Below are positions 24,129-35,005 of a stretch of 64,000 nucleotides of DNA, piece after piece (the first letter of the stretch is position 1; every line of letters starts with the position of its first letter). The notes under the pieces are model-generated. The model did no database searches and was not told the DNA's origin. It worked only from the letters and a program-made list of their open reading frames with translations. Origin of the DNA: Absidia repens (Eukaryota; Mucoromycota; Mucoromycetes; Mucorales; Cunninghamellaceae); assembly GCA_002105175.1 (NCBI GenBank), contig MCGE01000002.1, positions 2,108,001 through 2,172,000 of the forward strand, in the 5' to 3' direction. The position numbers and the translations under genes were made by a program.

Positions 24129-26457
24129 CTATTCAGCCAATTCTTCATTGTCGTCGTTCGTGGTCGATCTATTCTTCGGGAGCAGCAGCAGTTCATCATC
24201 ATCATTATCGCCGTAGGTACTCTGTCCAGTAGGTTTTGTACCGCTGTAGCCAATCCATTCAATAAATGCAACAGCACAAAGAAAAGCCACTGTAAAACAG
24301 ACACTTGATATAAATCCACGTCCTAGTAAAAAACACCAAAAACAAAATAAACGATACAAAAATGATGAACATTAGAATTTGAATGATAGGTATCCAATTT
24401 TTCTAAGGTATGATTTTTCAATTTACTATAGTATGGTGCATCTACGGATATTCAAGCAAAAAAAAAAAAAAAAAAAATAGTCGAAATTCAGTCCGTTGAA
24501 GATTCATATGTATCTTTATTTACCAGTAACAGGCCATAGGACAAGCGGGCTCCAAGTATACATCAATGATGAACAAGTATTCATCATAGCGATAGCAATG
24601 GCCCGAACATCACGATCCGTCAAGAGTTCATTTGCCCAAGTCATCACAATCTAAACGACCAATCGAAATAAAGTTTTGTCATTTCCTTAAAAAAAAAAAT
24701 CATGTTCTAAATTCCAGCTTACCGGCTGAGAAGAGGCCAACCCAGCATGTGCCAATATAAATCCAGTATAAAGGAATCCAAAGGGTTGAACGAATATTGC
24801 GAGGAAGCTATGTAATTGATAGTGTGAATGACCTTTACCACGTTCAATAATATTAACTAAACTTACATACAGCCCACCAGGCCGATCAGTGATGGAGTAA
24901 CTATAAACCTATTCAAAAAAAAAAGAAACATGATATGTGAACGAGCAATTCCTATTCCATATCTCTTTCTCTCCCCCATTTTTTTCTTTACCATAATCGT
25001 GATCGATAATAGTCACTCAAAAGACCATTACACAGTACCGCCACCATCGAAATGAGCATATCCGGCTTTTCATATGATACAAATCACGTAAGTATAAGTG
25101 AAGGTCTGTAAGGCTAATCGAAACATCACATCTGTCATCATCCAACCATTTTTTATTGGCTTACCGTTGTAAAAAGATTGGCTGCAATAGCATCATACCC
25201 AGATCGTTTTGCAACAATACTAAGGACATGACTAGCACCAAGGGCCAAATTTAAGAGAGACCAGCTCAATACCAACATATAAATATACTTGTTTGTAAAA
25301 AGTGTCTTGATAACTTTGATGGAGTTCCATTTTGTTGTTTTCGAAGATCGACCTTCTAGGACTAGACGAACGGTCGCTAGTTGACGCTCCTAATATTTAC
25401 ACAAGTTGTATTCTATAGTTTATACTTTGATCCTTTTTTTTTTTTTTTTTTTTTCATTGTCTATTTTACCTCTTCATCTAGCCAATTTGTGTTGTGAATG
25501 TAATCAGGTAGATATAGATAGCCAAATAATGCCACAAGTGCTGTCAAAGCGCCGTCGAACATAAATAGCCATCGCCATCTACAAATAATAAAAAAGGTCA
25601 GAAAAGCACAGGCTGTTATGTTCACATTACGTCTGATCAACCTACCCACTGATACTTAAAAACCCGTCAATTGTTTCTAGAAATAGTGCCTGTATAAGTC
25701 CACTAAGAGCACCACCAAGAGTTCCAAACATTGTAATCAAGCACGTACGTTTCCCCAGCTCCTTTTTCGTGTACCAGTTTCCAAGTAAGAAGATGATCTA
25801 ATTTAAAAATTAAGGTTCAATCACTGTTTTTCGTTCCCAAAATCATGACCCAATACTTACACCTGGAAAACAACCAGCTTCAGCCAATCCTAACAGAAAT
25901 CGAATGATAAAGACAGCCTTCGCTGATTGAACACCAGTCATGGCCAAAGTCAAAATGCACCAAAGAAATTCCAATGCGGGAAGATAGCGGGAAGGTCGAT
26001 AGTGAGCTAAAAAAATATTGGAAGGTACTTGCATGCTTTAAAACGACGATAAGTATATATGTATATTTCTATTATGCACAAGTCCGACACGATACCTACA
26101 TCAAGTAGCCCACCATGAAGCAGACAAACATCACGTTATATTGTGTCCCAACTATCCCGAGATCCTTCTCCATTCCGCTTACAAACGCAGTTCCTATCCA
26201 ATCGTAGGGAGTAGATAATAATTAGCCATAACCTTCCTTGCAAAGCTTAATTGTTTTTTTTTATTACCGAGATTGACGTTATCCATCGTTTTAACCATGT
26301 TCGAGAACATGGCAAAAAGCAATAAGCGCTTATCGAGTCGTGCCACTAATTTCCCATCATCGTTTTGGTTAACAGTTGGTGATGAGTCATCTTCGCGTAC
26401 TGATGATACTGACAGCAATGGTATTTGATGGTCCGTTTCTTCCTGCTGGCGAATCAT
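24129..26457 (-). CDS. MFS permease, Dal5/Tna1 anion:cation symporter type
   Basis: Eleven exons: 26457-26268, 26193-26100, 26035-25861, 25797-25646, 25578-25470, 25389-25165, 25065-24992, 24908-24867, 24807-24723, 24650-24524, 24322-24129; 488 residues, exactly in frame. An acidic N-terminal tail is followed by DNVNLGTAFVSGMEKDLGI, the YLIMQVPSN segment, and RFLLGLAEAGCFPGIIFLL. The last is the hallmark of the allantoate/nicotinate/pantothenate permease group. The WRWLFMFDG motif and about twelve membrane segments follow, ending in an acidic cytoplasmic tail. It is expected at the plasma membrane, importing a small organic anion. Family members transport allantoate, nicotinate, vitamins or tartrate, and the substrate cannot be told from sequence. 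The start is the ATG before IRQQEET; the frame extends upstream only through a poly-A stretch. It is complete and has no frameshift. Confidence 0.88.
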
Positions 26458-27339
26458 GAAGCATGAAGAAGAACAATACGATGGAAGAGTCAAAAAAAAA
26501 AAAAAAAAAAAGGTATTCTTAGAAGTTTTTTTTTTTTTAGTAACCAACATTTTAATACCCGACTCATGCTATTTTTTTTGGGGGACTGGGTGTCATCGAG
26601 GTGGTCAAGGACAACTGATTTGTTCATTTCATGTCTGTGCACGGAGCACTTCTCTCAGGCTCCAATTTAATTTTCCAACTTTTACATGGCATAAAAATAC
26701 ATATTTTATAACGATGATGGAGGGGGATTATACCATTGCTAGCGTTGAGAATTGGAAAAACAGAAAAGAGTTTAATTGCAAGCACCTCGATTCTCAATAA
26801 CCAAAGCAAGGTCAGAAGAATACACGAAAAAATAAACAAATATATAAATGTACTGTATGTAGTAGTGCAAGCATAAATCGTTAATATGTATGTAAATCCA
26901 GCAATTCGTACTAGACTTTTATCAGAGAATTTTCTTTCTCGCTTCTCAAATTGGCCTTGATAACTGAGTGATACATAATGCCGTCCTTTTCTCTTTTAGC
27001 TTATTAAAACGTCGATTTCAACTTTTTAACGTTCACTTATTTGCCACCCAGGAGCTTGGATATTGAAATGTGGTTTTTGATGAAATTAGAGCCCCCCTTT
27101 TATTTTGCACCTTAGTTGGCGACCCTCTTGGTGCTCAACGGGCACCCAGTATGGGCTTCATCTTTTCATTATTATTATTATTATACCACATGCAAAAACT
27201 ATTCAAAAAAAAAATTACTGTAAAAAAAGAAATAACCAGCTGGATATATACATAATTTTCAGTCAAGTGGAGGTGACGCTGGAACTACAGCCTAGGCTGA
27301 GCAGGGGTATGATTAGCTTTTGATAGTAAGTGATATAAG
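26458..27339. other. Intergenic; possible retroelement scar
   Basis: 5' flank of the permease, then unassigned sequence. At about 27117-27155 TTGGCGACCCTC and TGGTGCTCAACGGGCACC occur. The second starts like the primer-binding-site-like motif upstream of gag at 1366-1378 and also forms a short inverted repeat (GGTGC/GCACC). No gene seen. Confidence 0.4.
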
Positions 27340-28125
27340 ACCGCCGATCAGCTCCTGTAAAAATACTCTTGATGGGTGAGCTAGAGAGCAAGTTTCTAAT
27401 AGGACACCCACAAAGCAGCTAAGTAGCGACATTGCTCAAATTTGATGGGTCAGAGTTTGGTTAATTAATAAAGAGGTATATTTTATTGAGGCATATTTGT
27501 AGACACTAAAATTAAAGCAGAGCTGTTCATTGTGATAAAGGACTTAAAAAGGAGGGATCTACTAGAGAAGGCATGAGGGAGACTAATATGAGATTTAAAG
27601 AATAGACAACACTAATCTAAAGGGATAGTCGTAAAATAGGAACTAGTATACACCACAAGGCATAAGAAAGACAAAAGGCCTATCTTTTATTGAAGCATAA
27701 CCACCGTCAATACCGATCTAAGAGGGTGACGGTAAAAAGAGATGTATTGTACGAAGCAAAAGAGAATTAATGGGACATTTTTTATTGAAGCAAGTAAAAA
27801 GAGACATATTTTATTCAAATGTAGACTCAAATTATGGACGATCTACCACTAAACTAAGCTAATGAAGTATCCAAAAAGCCAAACTATTGATGCCCTCAGA
27901 TCCTAGATCCAAAATGAAAGGGTTTCCCCAGGCCTGAGCCAAAAAGTGCTACTAATCTAGTCCTGACACTAATTCAATTTCACTATGACCCCATACGAAC
28001 CATAATTGTGAAGAATTGAAGAAAGAAAAATAGAAAATAAAAAGAAAGAGCGTCCAAAAAAAAAAAAAAACAAAGAGTGACGGTAAATAAATAAAACTTC
28101 ACGTGGGCGGGATTTGAATGTTTTT
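27340..28125 (-). repeat. Dispersed non-coding repeat, copy D
   Basis: Reverse orientation. The head reads TTCAAATCCCGCCCACGTG at 28118-28100 and the core CTAGTCCTGACAC lies at about 27957-27969. The complement of CTTTTATTGAAGCA occurs several times. Its divergent 3' part runs left to about 27340, with the boundary uncertain. No coding capacity. Confidence 0.72.
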
Positions 28126-29350
28126 TCTCGTGGGTGTTCTTTCTTTCTGATGAACAAAAGGCAAGAACAAGGAAGTATTGAAGACTAAATACATTAAATT
28201 AACAATATTTATTTGTTCTTTTTGAGGAAAAACTCGCATTTCAGGATTGGACCATTTATTGTAAGTTTATTCAAGTAGTAAATGTATGGAAATGATGGGT
28301 GTGGGGGAAGGCTGAGGAGAAAAAAAGAAGACCTCATGATGGTTATTAATGATTCAATATTTGAATAAATTGCTTTTGTATATAGTAGAACCGTCATACT
28401 ATCAAAACAACGACCATGACTTCTGCCTACAAATATTTGTTGCTCTACTGGAATGTGTTTTCCGGTGACATCATTGGTCTGAATTTCTGTTTATGTCCAA
28501 CAACAACACGATCAGCTGACGTTCGCCGGTAGTATCTTAAAAAAACTGTGTATGTGGATTTTGTATTGACGTATGGATATTGATAATGGGATTTAGTCAT
28601 GGAACTGTTATAAACTCATTGATAAATTTGGAAATGCGAGTTTTTATGAAAAGGATAACTAAATTGTGTATAGTACTCACTTGTTTTTTTTTTGGGGGGG
28701 GGGAGGGTTATTCTGCAAATGTCCATTTTAGGCACAGATCATACTTGATATTGTTTAACTATATTTGTTGCTGAAGGTGAGTGAAGAAAATATTAGGCTG
28801 GTGACGTGCTGTGAAAACATAGAAATTAGCTCAATGACTTCTCATAAATTTATAGGTTTCACTGTTTGGAATGATCGTGACTCTGCTGGCAATTACTTTT
28901 AGTTTTGCTAATGGATTTTAAAATAGAAATCATTTTGCACTTGGTATATATAGTATTAATTTACTCCAATCATTCTTTTACATTAGTAGCGCTATCTTTT
29001 CAATTATCTTATTCGTTACTCTTTTTATAATTGTCTTTGAATTATAAAATTAAACCGTTAGCTTTTTATTCGACTTCTACCGTTTTTACGTATCACGTAA
29101 CACATTTTTTTTTGCACTCCAATCACTCAAAAACAAAACAAAAAAAATTCTTTTTATTTGTATGATCTCATCTTTTCGTTTGGTCCCTGAAGATATGATT
29201 TGACGGGCGGTTGACATGAAAATAATAAACATGTCACTGTATTGACCTTCTTTAACTTTTTTCCCACCCCGGAAATAATATGTGAAGATGGATGTTGATC
29301 AATTTGAGCATATCATAACCCACTTTTCCATGTCAGTTCACACACACATT

Positions 29351-29406
<56 letters not shown>

Positions 29407-30133
29407 TGATGTATACTGAGATCATAGGATCAATAAGAGAACGGTGATGTTACCCAAGTATCATACAACTCATCGATCTTTCCTAGGAAAAAAAGGTTTG
29501 AATCGAACAAACGCTTCACTTATTTCGCAAAATAATAAGTTTTTCTTTTATTTCCTAATGATCAGATTGATGATGCATTTATCTTCATCGTCATTATTTG
29601 CGTGAAAAAACACTTATATAGTGCCGAAAATTTTCTTTTCCTTTCATGTTAATTAGTACTATTAAAAACAATAACAATGAATCCTATGCCATGTTTTCCT
29701 CTTTTGATTATTATTATTGTAATCGATACGTTCACGTGCCTGGAATGCGTGTACCTGAAATAATTGAAGCGGCGTTCGATTATGCATGAAGCGACACCAG
29801 ATGAGTTAACTGGAGAAAGATAAAATCAGAAGGGTAGTATTAAATTGGATCGTCCACCCCCCTTTTTTTCTCGCTTGTTATCTACAGAAAAAAAAAGTCT
29901 ACCATATAAGGAAGCTTAACATTTACACAGCTTCGGCCCATCCTTAAAGTTTAAATTCATAATAAGCTAATCATGTTATATGATATCCTCAGTACAGTAC
30001 TGTATTTATTAGATATCCATAAAAATATTTAAACCAACCCTTCATTTTTCTGTTCCTATATTTTCCTTTTTCTTTATATTTATCATAGAATTACACCGTT
30101 ATAATCCACGCAAGCCACAGAAAAAAAAAATTA
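28126..30133. other. Intergenic, no gene seen; 52-base A tract
   Basis: About 2 kb of AT-rich sequence without a supported gene. It includes an uninterrupted A run at 29353-29404 (52 bases). The last part before 30134 is the leader of the orphan gene. Confidence 0.6.
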
Positions 30134-31035
30134 ATGAAATCGTCAACACTTCAATTTGATATGATGTGCATATCGTCATATTCTGATGATGATGATTTAA
30201 ATAGTTCAGCTTCTGGGCAAACTATGTACTCAATATCCATTTCCCCTTCAATTCTTGGCACCACCACTCCTCCCACGCTCTCTCAGAGTAATCATGTCTC
30301 AACGCGCTCCTCATCCTCATTGAGCATGTCGCTTTTTCAACACGCAATGGAATCAAACGCAGAATCAAGTATATCTAAAAATACTTATTTTATGGACGGT
30401 GCTAATCGTTTTATATCGGTAAGGATGCTTATATAAAAAAAAAAAAAAACAAAAAAAACCACATAACTAAAAAACGATTATTTTTATATTTTTAAAAAAA
30501 GGTGCCGATGTTGGGCAATACAACCACAAAAGGAGGAGCAGGGATTTCTCGCTTATTTGAAGAATGGCTAGCCAACAAGCTTTACCACCAACCTGGACCA
30601 AGCAGCCCCAACTCTAATACGATGATCGTAGAGTCAAATGGTTTCACTAACGATGATAGCGTACCAATTGTTGTTGATCAACGATTGCCTATATTGCAAG
30701 ATCAGGTGGAATTAGTTGCAGAAGATATATTGAACACAATGAAGTCCTCTAATTATTCGTGGCAAAGGAATGGCTTGGAAAAAATTATGATTAAAGTTCG
30801 TACTGGTCATGTTTATACGTATCACTCTTTGGAGGATGGTCAGCCTTTGATCACTCAGGATATGGAAGAATTATTTCAACAATTTCCTTTGTTTGTGGAA
30901 TGTCATGTATACACCACATCATTATCATCGTCCTTACCACTCCAGAAATCATCCACGACTACTCAGCTATTATTAACCGTTGAAAATGTCACTATCAATC
31001 CTGGGCATCCTTACAAAATCATGGAAGAATTTTGA
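30134..31035 (+). CDS. Orphan protein of unknown function
   Basis: Two exons, 30134-30418 and 30502-31035, 272 residues, exactly in frame with a GTAAGG donor. I do not recognise a family. The N-terminal third is Ser/Thr-rich with an acidic SDDDD patch. After the intron a more ordered part begins (LFEEWLANKLYHQ). It includes a predicted helix around QVELVAEDILNTMK and a mixed alpha/beta stretch (EKIMIKVRTGHVYTYHSL, LFVECHVYTTSL, QLLLTVENVTINPGHPYKIMEEF). No signal peptide or membrane segment. The coding case rests on composition, the clean intron, and Leu/Ile periodicity in the second exon. The neighbours on both sides are repeats, so context gives no clue. Confidence 0.65.
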
Positions 31036-31214
31036 TTTTTATACCCCACCCCTTTATTCCATCATTACACTTATCATGAGTACAGTGCCAGTAATATTCA
31101 CTTGAACTATATTTAATAATAATATAAATAAAAGCAAATCTCGTCGTAGACCTCCGGCCGACGTCTCCTATACCTTTGTGTGCATGATAAGTGGATCGGC
31201 TGAAAAAAACAAAA

Positions 31215-31760
31215 TGTCGGATCGATTTACACTCCGACCACGTAGATATTTCTTTTTTTTTCCCCATTTTTTTTTTTCCCATTTGTTTCTTTTTAGATCA
31301 TCTTCATTGAAGCCTCACTGGGGTGCTGGTAATCTTAGATTAGTGTACAGAACTTGAACAGGGGCATTTTAAAAATGCGAAACGAACATGCATGGGGAAA
31401 CACTTTCATTTTGGAACCAAGGGTTGGAACTGCCATTAGGTTAACTTTCTCTCAGAATAGTGCCATTAGCTTAGCTTAGTGTTAGTTGCCATAGCTTATA
31501 TTCTATTCTATCTATACCTGAATTAAACATGCCCTGTATTTTTACCATATGTATCTCTTATGTATTTTATTTGTCTTGTTGAATGATTGTGTGTTTGTGT
31601 ATGTGTCACTAGAGTTAACTTTGTCAAACCATTGTCGCTCTCGCGAGTATGTATACGTGAGAGCAGCGGAGTAAGCTCCTTTCCAACCTCTCGAGGCCTG
31701 ACCATCATACTCAACTGCGTCTACTTCACTTTTTTAAAAGAATAAACTTTTCACTCCCGC
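31215..31760 (+). repeat. Dispersed non-coding repeat, copy E (divergent subfamily)
   Basis: Head ACACTCCGACCACGTAGA at about 31229 and a T-rich tract come first. A modified core follows (TTAGATTAGTGTACAGAACTTG). Then come CATGCATGGGGAAACACTTTC, TTAGCTTAGCTTAGTG and ATGTATCTC...TTGTTGAATG. It shares its 3' half with copy G more than with A-D, so the family has at least two subfamilies. It lies tail-to-tail with copy F. Confidence 0.65.
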
Positions 31761-31959
31761 ATTTTTTGAAAAAAAAGGAGATTGTGAGATTTAATCGTTG
31801 AACCAAGGCGTTTAGATGGAATAGACACTACAGACCTCCGCTGTTTTCCACGGTTGCGGGTGATCCCTTTGGGTTTACATACCGTGTTCAGCATTCGGTC
31901 AATCGGATGCTTTTGTGTCTATAAAAAACAAACCAACAACAGCACAGGATAGGACTTGA

Positions 31960-32925
31960 TGCCTCCATCATTTCGCATTTTGGTAGACAGCTCTTTTGCT
32001 CAGCGAATTCGTTTGTGGGTATATATTCTCTTTCATTATACTGTGCGCAATAAAAACAATAACACAGTGTGCCTAGTCAAATGTAGTATATACAATTTTA
32101 TAGAATAAATCTCAGTGGAGAACCCCCCCCTAAGTTGGTTAATATGAAATCATGGGGCAGGAATAAAGCCCCATTTCGTATAATGACATAGCACTGCCAT
32201 GTTGTCGATGGGGCTTTAAAAGAAAATTAGTAATAGTGAGTGAGTTAGAATAAGGCAATAATAAAAGAGCCAAAGTAAAAGTTTTCCTCGTTATATAATG
32301 GATAACAAGAGAGGCGTCTTTTATTTGAAGGTATACGGTATATACTAAACTAAGAGCGTGAGGTTCATGGTAACAAGGGATGTTATGAAGGTAGCATGAA
32401 CAGGGATATTGGAAGTCCTAAATGATGGTCGACACTAATATAAAGGTATTATTGTATAAATAAATTAAATATATTGCACAGTACAATACAACGCATGAAA
32501 TGGACTATCTGGTGTCTTTTATTGAAGCGTAAACATTAGTCAACTCTAATTAAAAGGGGAGATGGTTGTAGAAGAAGGGATCTATTGTGCTAGGTATGAG
32601 AGAGATTATTGGAACATTTTTCATTGAAGATAATAAAAAGAAACATAATTTATTTTCAAATATAGATGCAAAAATGGCATCACACTAAGCTAATGGAGCC
32701 TCCAAAAAGCCAACTAGATTCAAAATGAAAGGGTTTCCCCATGCATCTTGTAATGCCTGATCTGAAAACCCTTCTAAACTAGTCATGATACTAATCTAAG
32801 ATCACCATAGCCTCAAAGAAGTTTAACGGTGAAGAAAAACAAGAAGGCAAAAAATTGAAAATGAAAAAAAGAGAGCGAAAAAAATAAATAGGCGAAAATA
32901 AATTCACGTGTGCGGGACTTGAAGT
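31960..32925 (-). repeat. Dispersed non-coding repeat, copy F (near full length, reverse)
   Basis: Head TTCAAGTCCCGCACACGTG at 32922-32904. The core is at about 32776-32790 in reverse (complement of CAT-GACTAGTTTAGA). The far end contains ATTTCGCATTTTGG at about 31970, matching the AAAATGCGAAATG end of copies A and C. An internal perfect inverted repeat, AAAGCCCCAT and ATGGGGCTTT, lies near 32166-32220. With copy E it makes a tail-to-tail pair only about 0.2 kb apart. Confidence 0.72.
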
Positions 32926-33092
32926 TTTTTTCTGTTATCGCTCTGCGATTTTTTGTTCTAGCCATGACAAGGATACGTTCTGCTTGTCAGGCCTACAGCA
33001 CAACAAAATAACCATCTTTCCATCATCAAAAGTGAATAAATAAAAGCTATGATATCGTTTATTTTTTTTTTTTCAAAAAATATCTATCTAAA

Positions 33093-34651
33093 CTAAGTGT
33101 GTGTGTGTGAAGAAGGGGTCATGTGTTGTGCAAAGTAACTAGCGGGTAAGGGAGGTGGTGGTGGTTGGTGATATCCTTGTTGGTGTTGCCTAGCTGTGTG
33201 TTTTCCTTGATTCGAGAACCATAGTGTAGTGATAATAATCAACAGTCCAAATCCCTATCCAAACCAAAAATAAAAAAGGAGATCAGTCTGTTTGTGAGTA
33301 TATGTGTGGCTACGACCACTAATTTTCAAGTGCCTACCATTGCTTTCAAAGATATAGTATCCACAAATCCGTTTGCAATTTCCGCAAATGTTTCGGCCAA
33401 GACTTTTGTTTTCCCAATCCACGCCGGCGTGTATAAACATCGTAGCCATTCTCGACAAGGTTCCACCATGGCAGGTCGATTATTATTTTGACATTGGTTG
33501 CGATGATATTCTTGCTCACATAAAAAATATTTTTCCATGTATTCTATTCCCGCCCATCTAAAAGATTAATGTGTTGTCTATGATATTTATCAAACTTTTT
33601 TTATTACCGGATTCATATAATTCTATTTTCGCGGCCACATCTTCATTTAAAGCATGAATGAAACGAAATCCAATGTAAAGTCCTATCGAGAATAATACCA
33701 GCTGACAACCAATTCGTAAAAGCCTACAAAAAAAAAAAAAAAAGGTGTGGCGAAGACGCCATTGAATTGATGAGATACACTAGATATACATTTATTGGGC
33801 GCCTTTTGCTATCCCTGTCCCGTCCATTTACCCAGCAATATAATTCACAAGACTTTTTCGGTGCGCTACAGGATCATGATGATAAAAGGAAGCGGTGGGG
33901 TATAAATGAGAATAATATGCTTGATGTTGCTGTTCAATCGTATTTGCTGGGCTACTATTATCGTGTTGTTCGTCATTAAACAACATTGATGCGCTCTTTG
34001 TGTTATTGCTGCTGCTGCTGTTGGTATCGTTGTTGTGGTTGGGTTCATGTTCAAGTGACGCCGATAATGATGGTGTCGATGGTAGATTTCCGGGGCGATG
34101 GTATGGGACAACGGCTGTAGTATCAGGCGTCTGGTCATTGTCTACATTCTATTTACCGAAAATCATAATAATAACGCATGAGTATGAATTTTGCCATTAA
34201 TCCACTTCTCTATAAACACTGCCTATTTTCTTTTCTAGCATCAACCCGTTCATGTTTTGTTGTAACTCATACCTTTCGATCATGTTCCTTCCCATCAAGA
34301 GATGCTTTTGTCGTGTCGACGCCCTCTTTCAACGATATGCCCCCAAGTTGAGCAGACATGTTTTGATCAAGAGTTGTGTGTACATTAGTGTTGAAATAGT
34401 TCTTCGGTAAAAAAAGGTCAGACGTTTCTGGTGTTGATGCCTGAGGTGTTGCGGGCTCATTGCGCGGCGAATCTGCTAAACAAAATAAAAATGAATCTAG
34501 TAACGAATCTCTGATTTGTTTTCTTTTTCAACTTACCAAGACTAGGCGGAGAGTCGTTTTTATTGGATATAAATGAATTGAATGATAATATTGGAGCGTG
34601 TTCATATTCGAATTCCATAGGGCCTTCACTTGTTCGTTGGTAGTAAGCCAT
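33093..34651 (-). CDS. Brr6/Brl1-family nuclear envelope protein (one-base frameshift in the sequence)
   Basis: Six exons: 34651-34537, 34475-34273, 34148-33832, 33723-33608, 33557-33338, 33254-33093; about 377 residues after one base is restored. The N-terminal half is low-complexity (Asn/Ser/Pro/His). The Brr6/Brl1 domain follows: membrane segment IGCQLVLFSIGLYIGFRF and the perinuclear loop with conserved cysteines (FLCEQEYHRNQC, then PCREWLRC). A second membrane segment, FGLLIIITTLWF, and a Pro-rich tail complete it. These proteins span the nuclear envelope and are needed for nuclear pore assembly and lipid homeostasis. Joining exon 4 (...ELYES) to exon 5 (...AGIEYMEKYF) leaves the frame one base short near 33551-33557, perhaps a G run under-called. 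It cannot be told whether it is Brr6 or Brl1. Confidence 0.88.
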
Positions 34652-35005
34652 TGATCAAACAATAGAGAAGATAAACATGAAGAACAAAAGGTTTTTTTTT
34701 TTTTTTTTTTTTTCGCCTGAGGCAAATTTTTGTTCCCAGTTATTTATTTTAAATCCAGACGATTTTGAGAATTCGACATTGAATATTGTATTAAAAGAAA
34801 ATTACGGTGATGATGGTTTTTATTGAGGTATATACAAAATACGGTATGAATGACTAACTAATAAGACTAATAATAATAATAATAAGACTAAGAATAATAA
34901 ATAAATAATAAATGAAAAATCATGTAAAAGTAAAAAGTAAATAGTGTAAGAGAATAAAAGGCGAGCGAGGACTGGGAGATAAAACCAAAGGTATGTTCAG
35001 GTCAT
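34652..35005. other. Short intergenic between VPS9 and Brr6/Brl1 genes
   Basis: 354 bases between two minus-strand genes. It contains an A/T run at 34692-34713 and an AATAAT microsatellite around 34870-34910. It must carry the VPS9-gene terminator and the Brr6/Brl1 promoter. Confidence 0.7.

Noticed and set aside
33866..34200. Overlapping frames in both directions within Brr6/Brl1 exon 3
   Set aside because: They are shadows of the Asn/Ser/His-rich exon, which is in frame with its neighbours.
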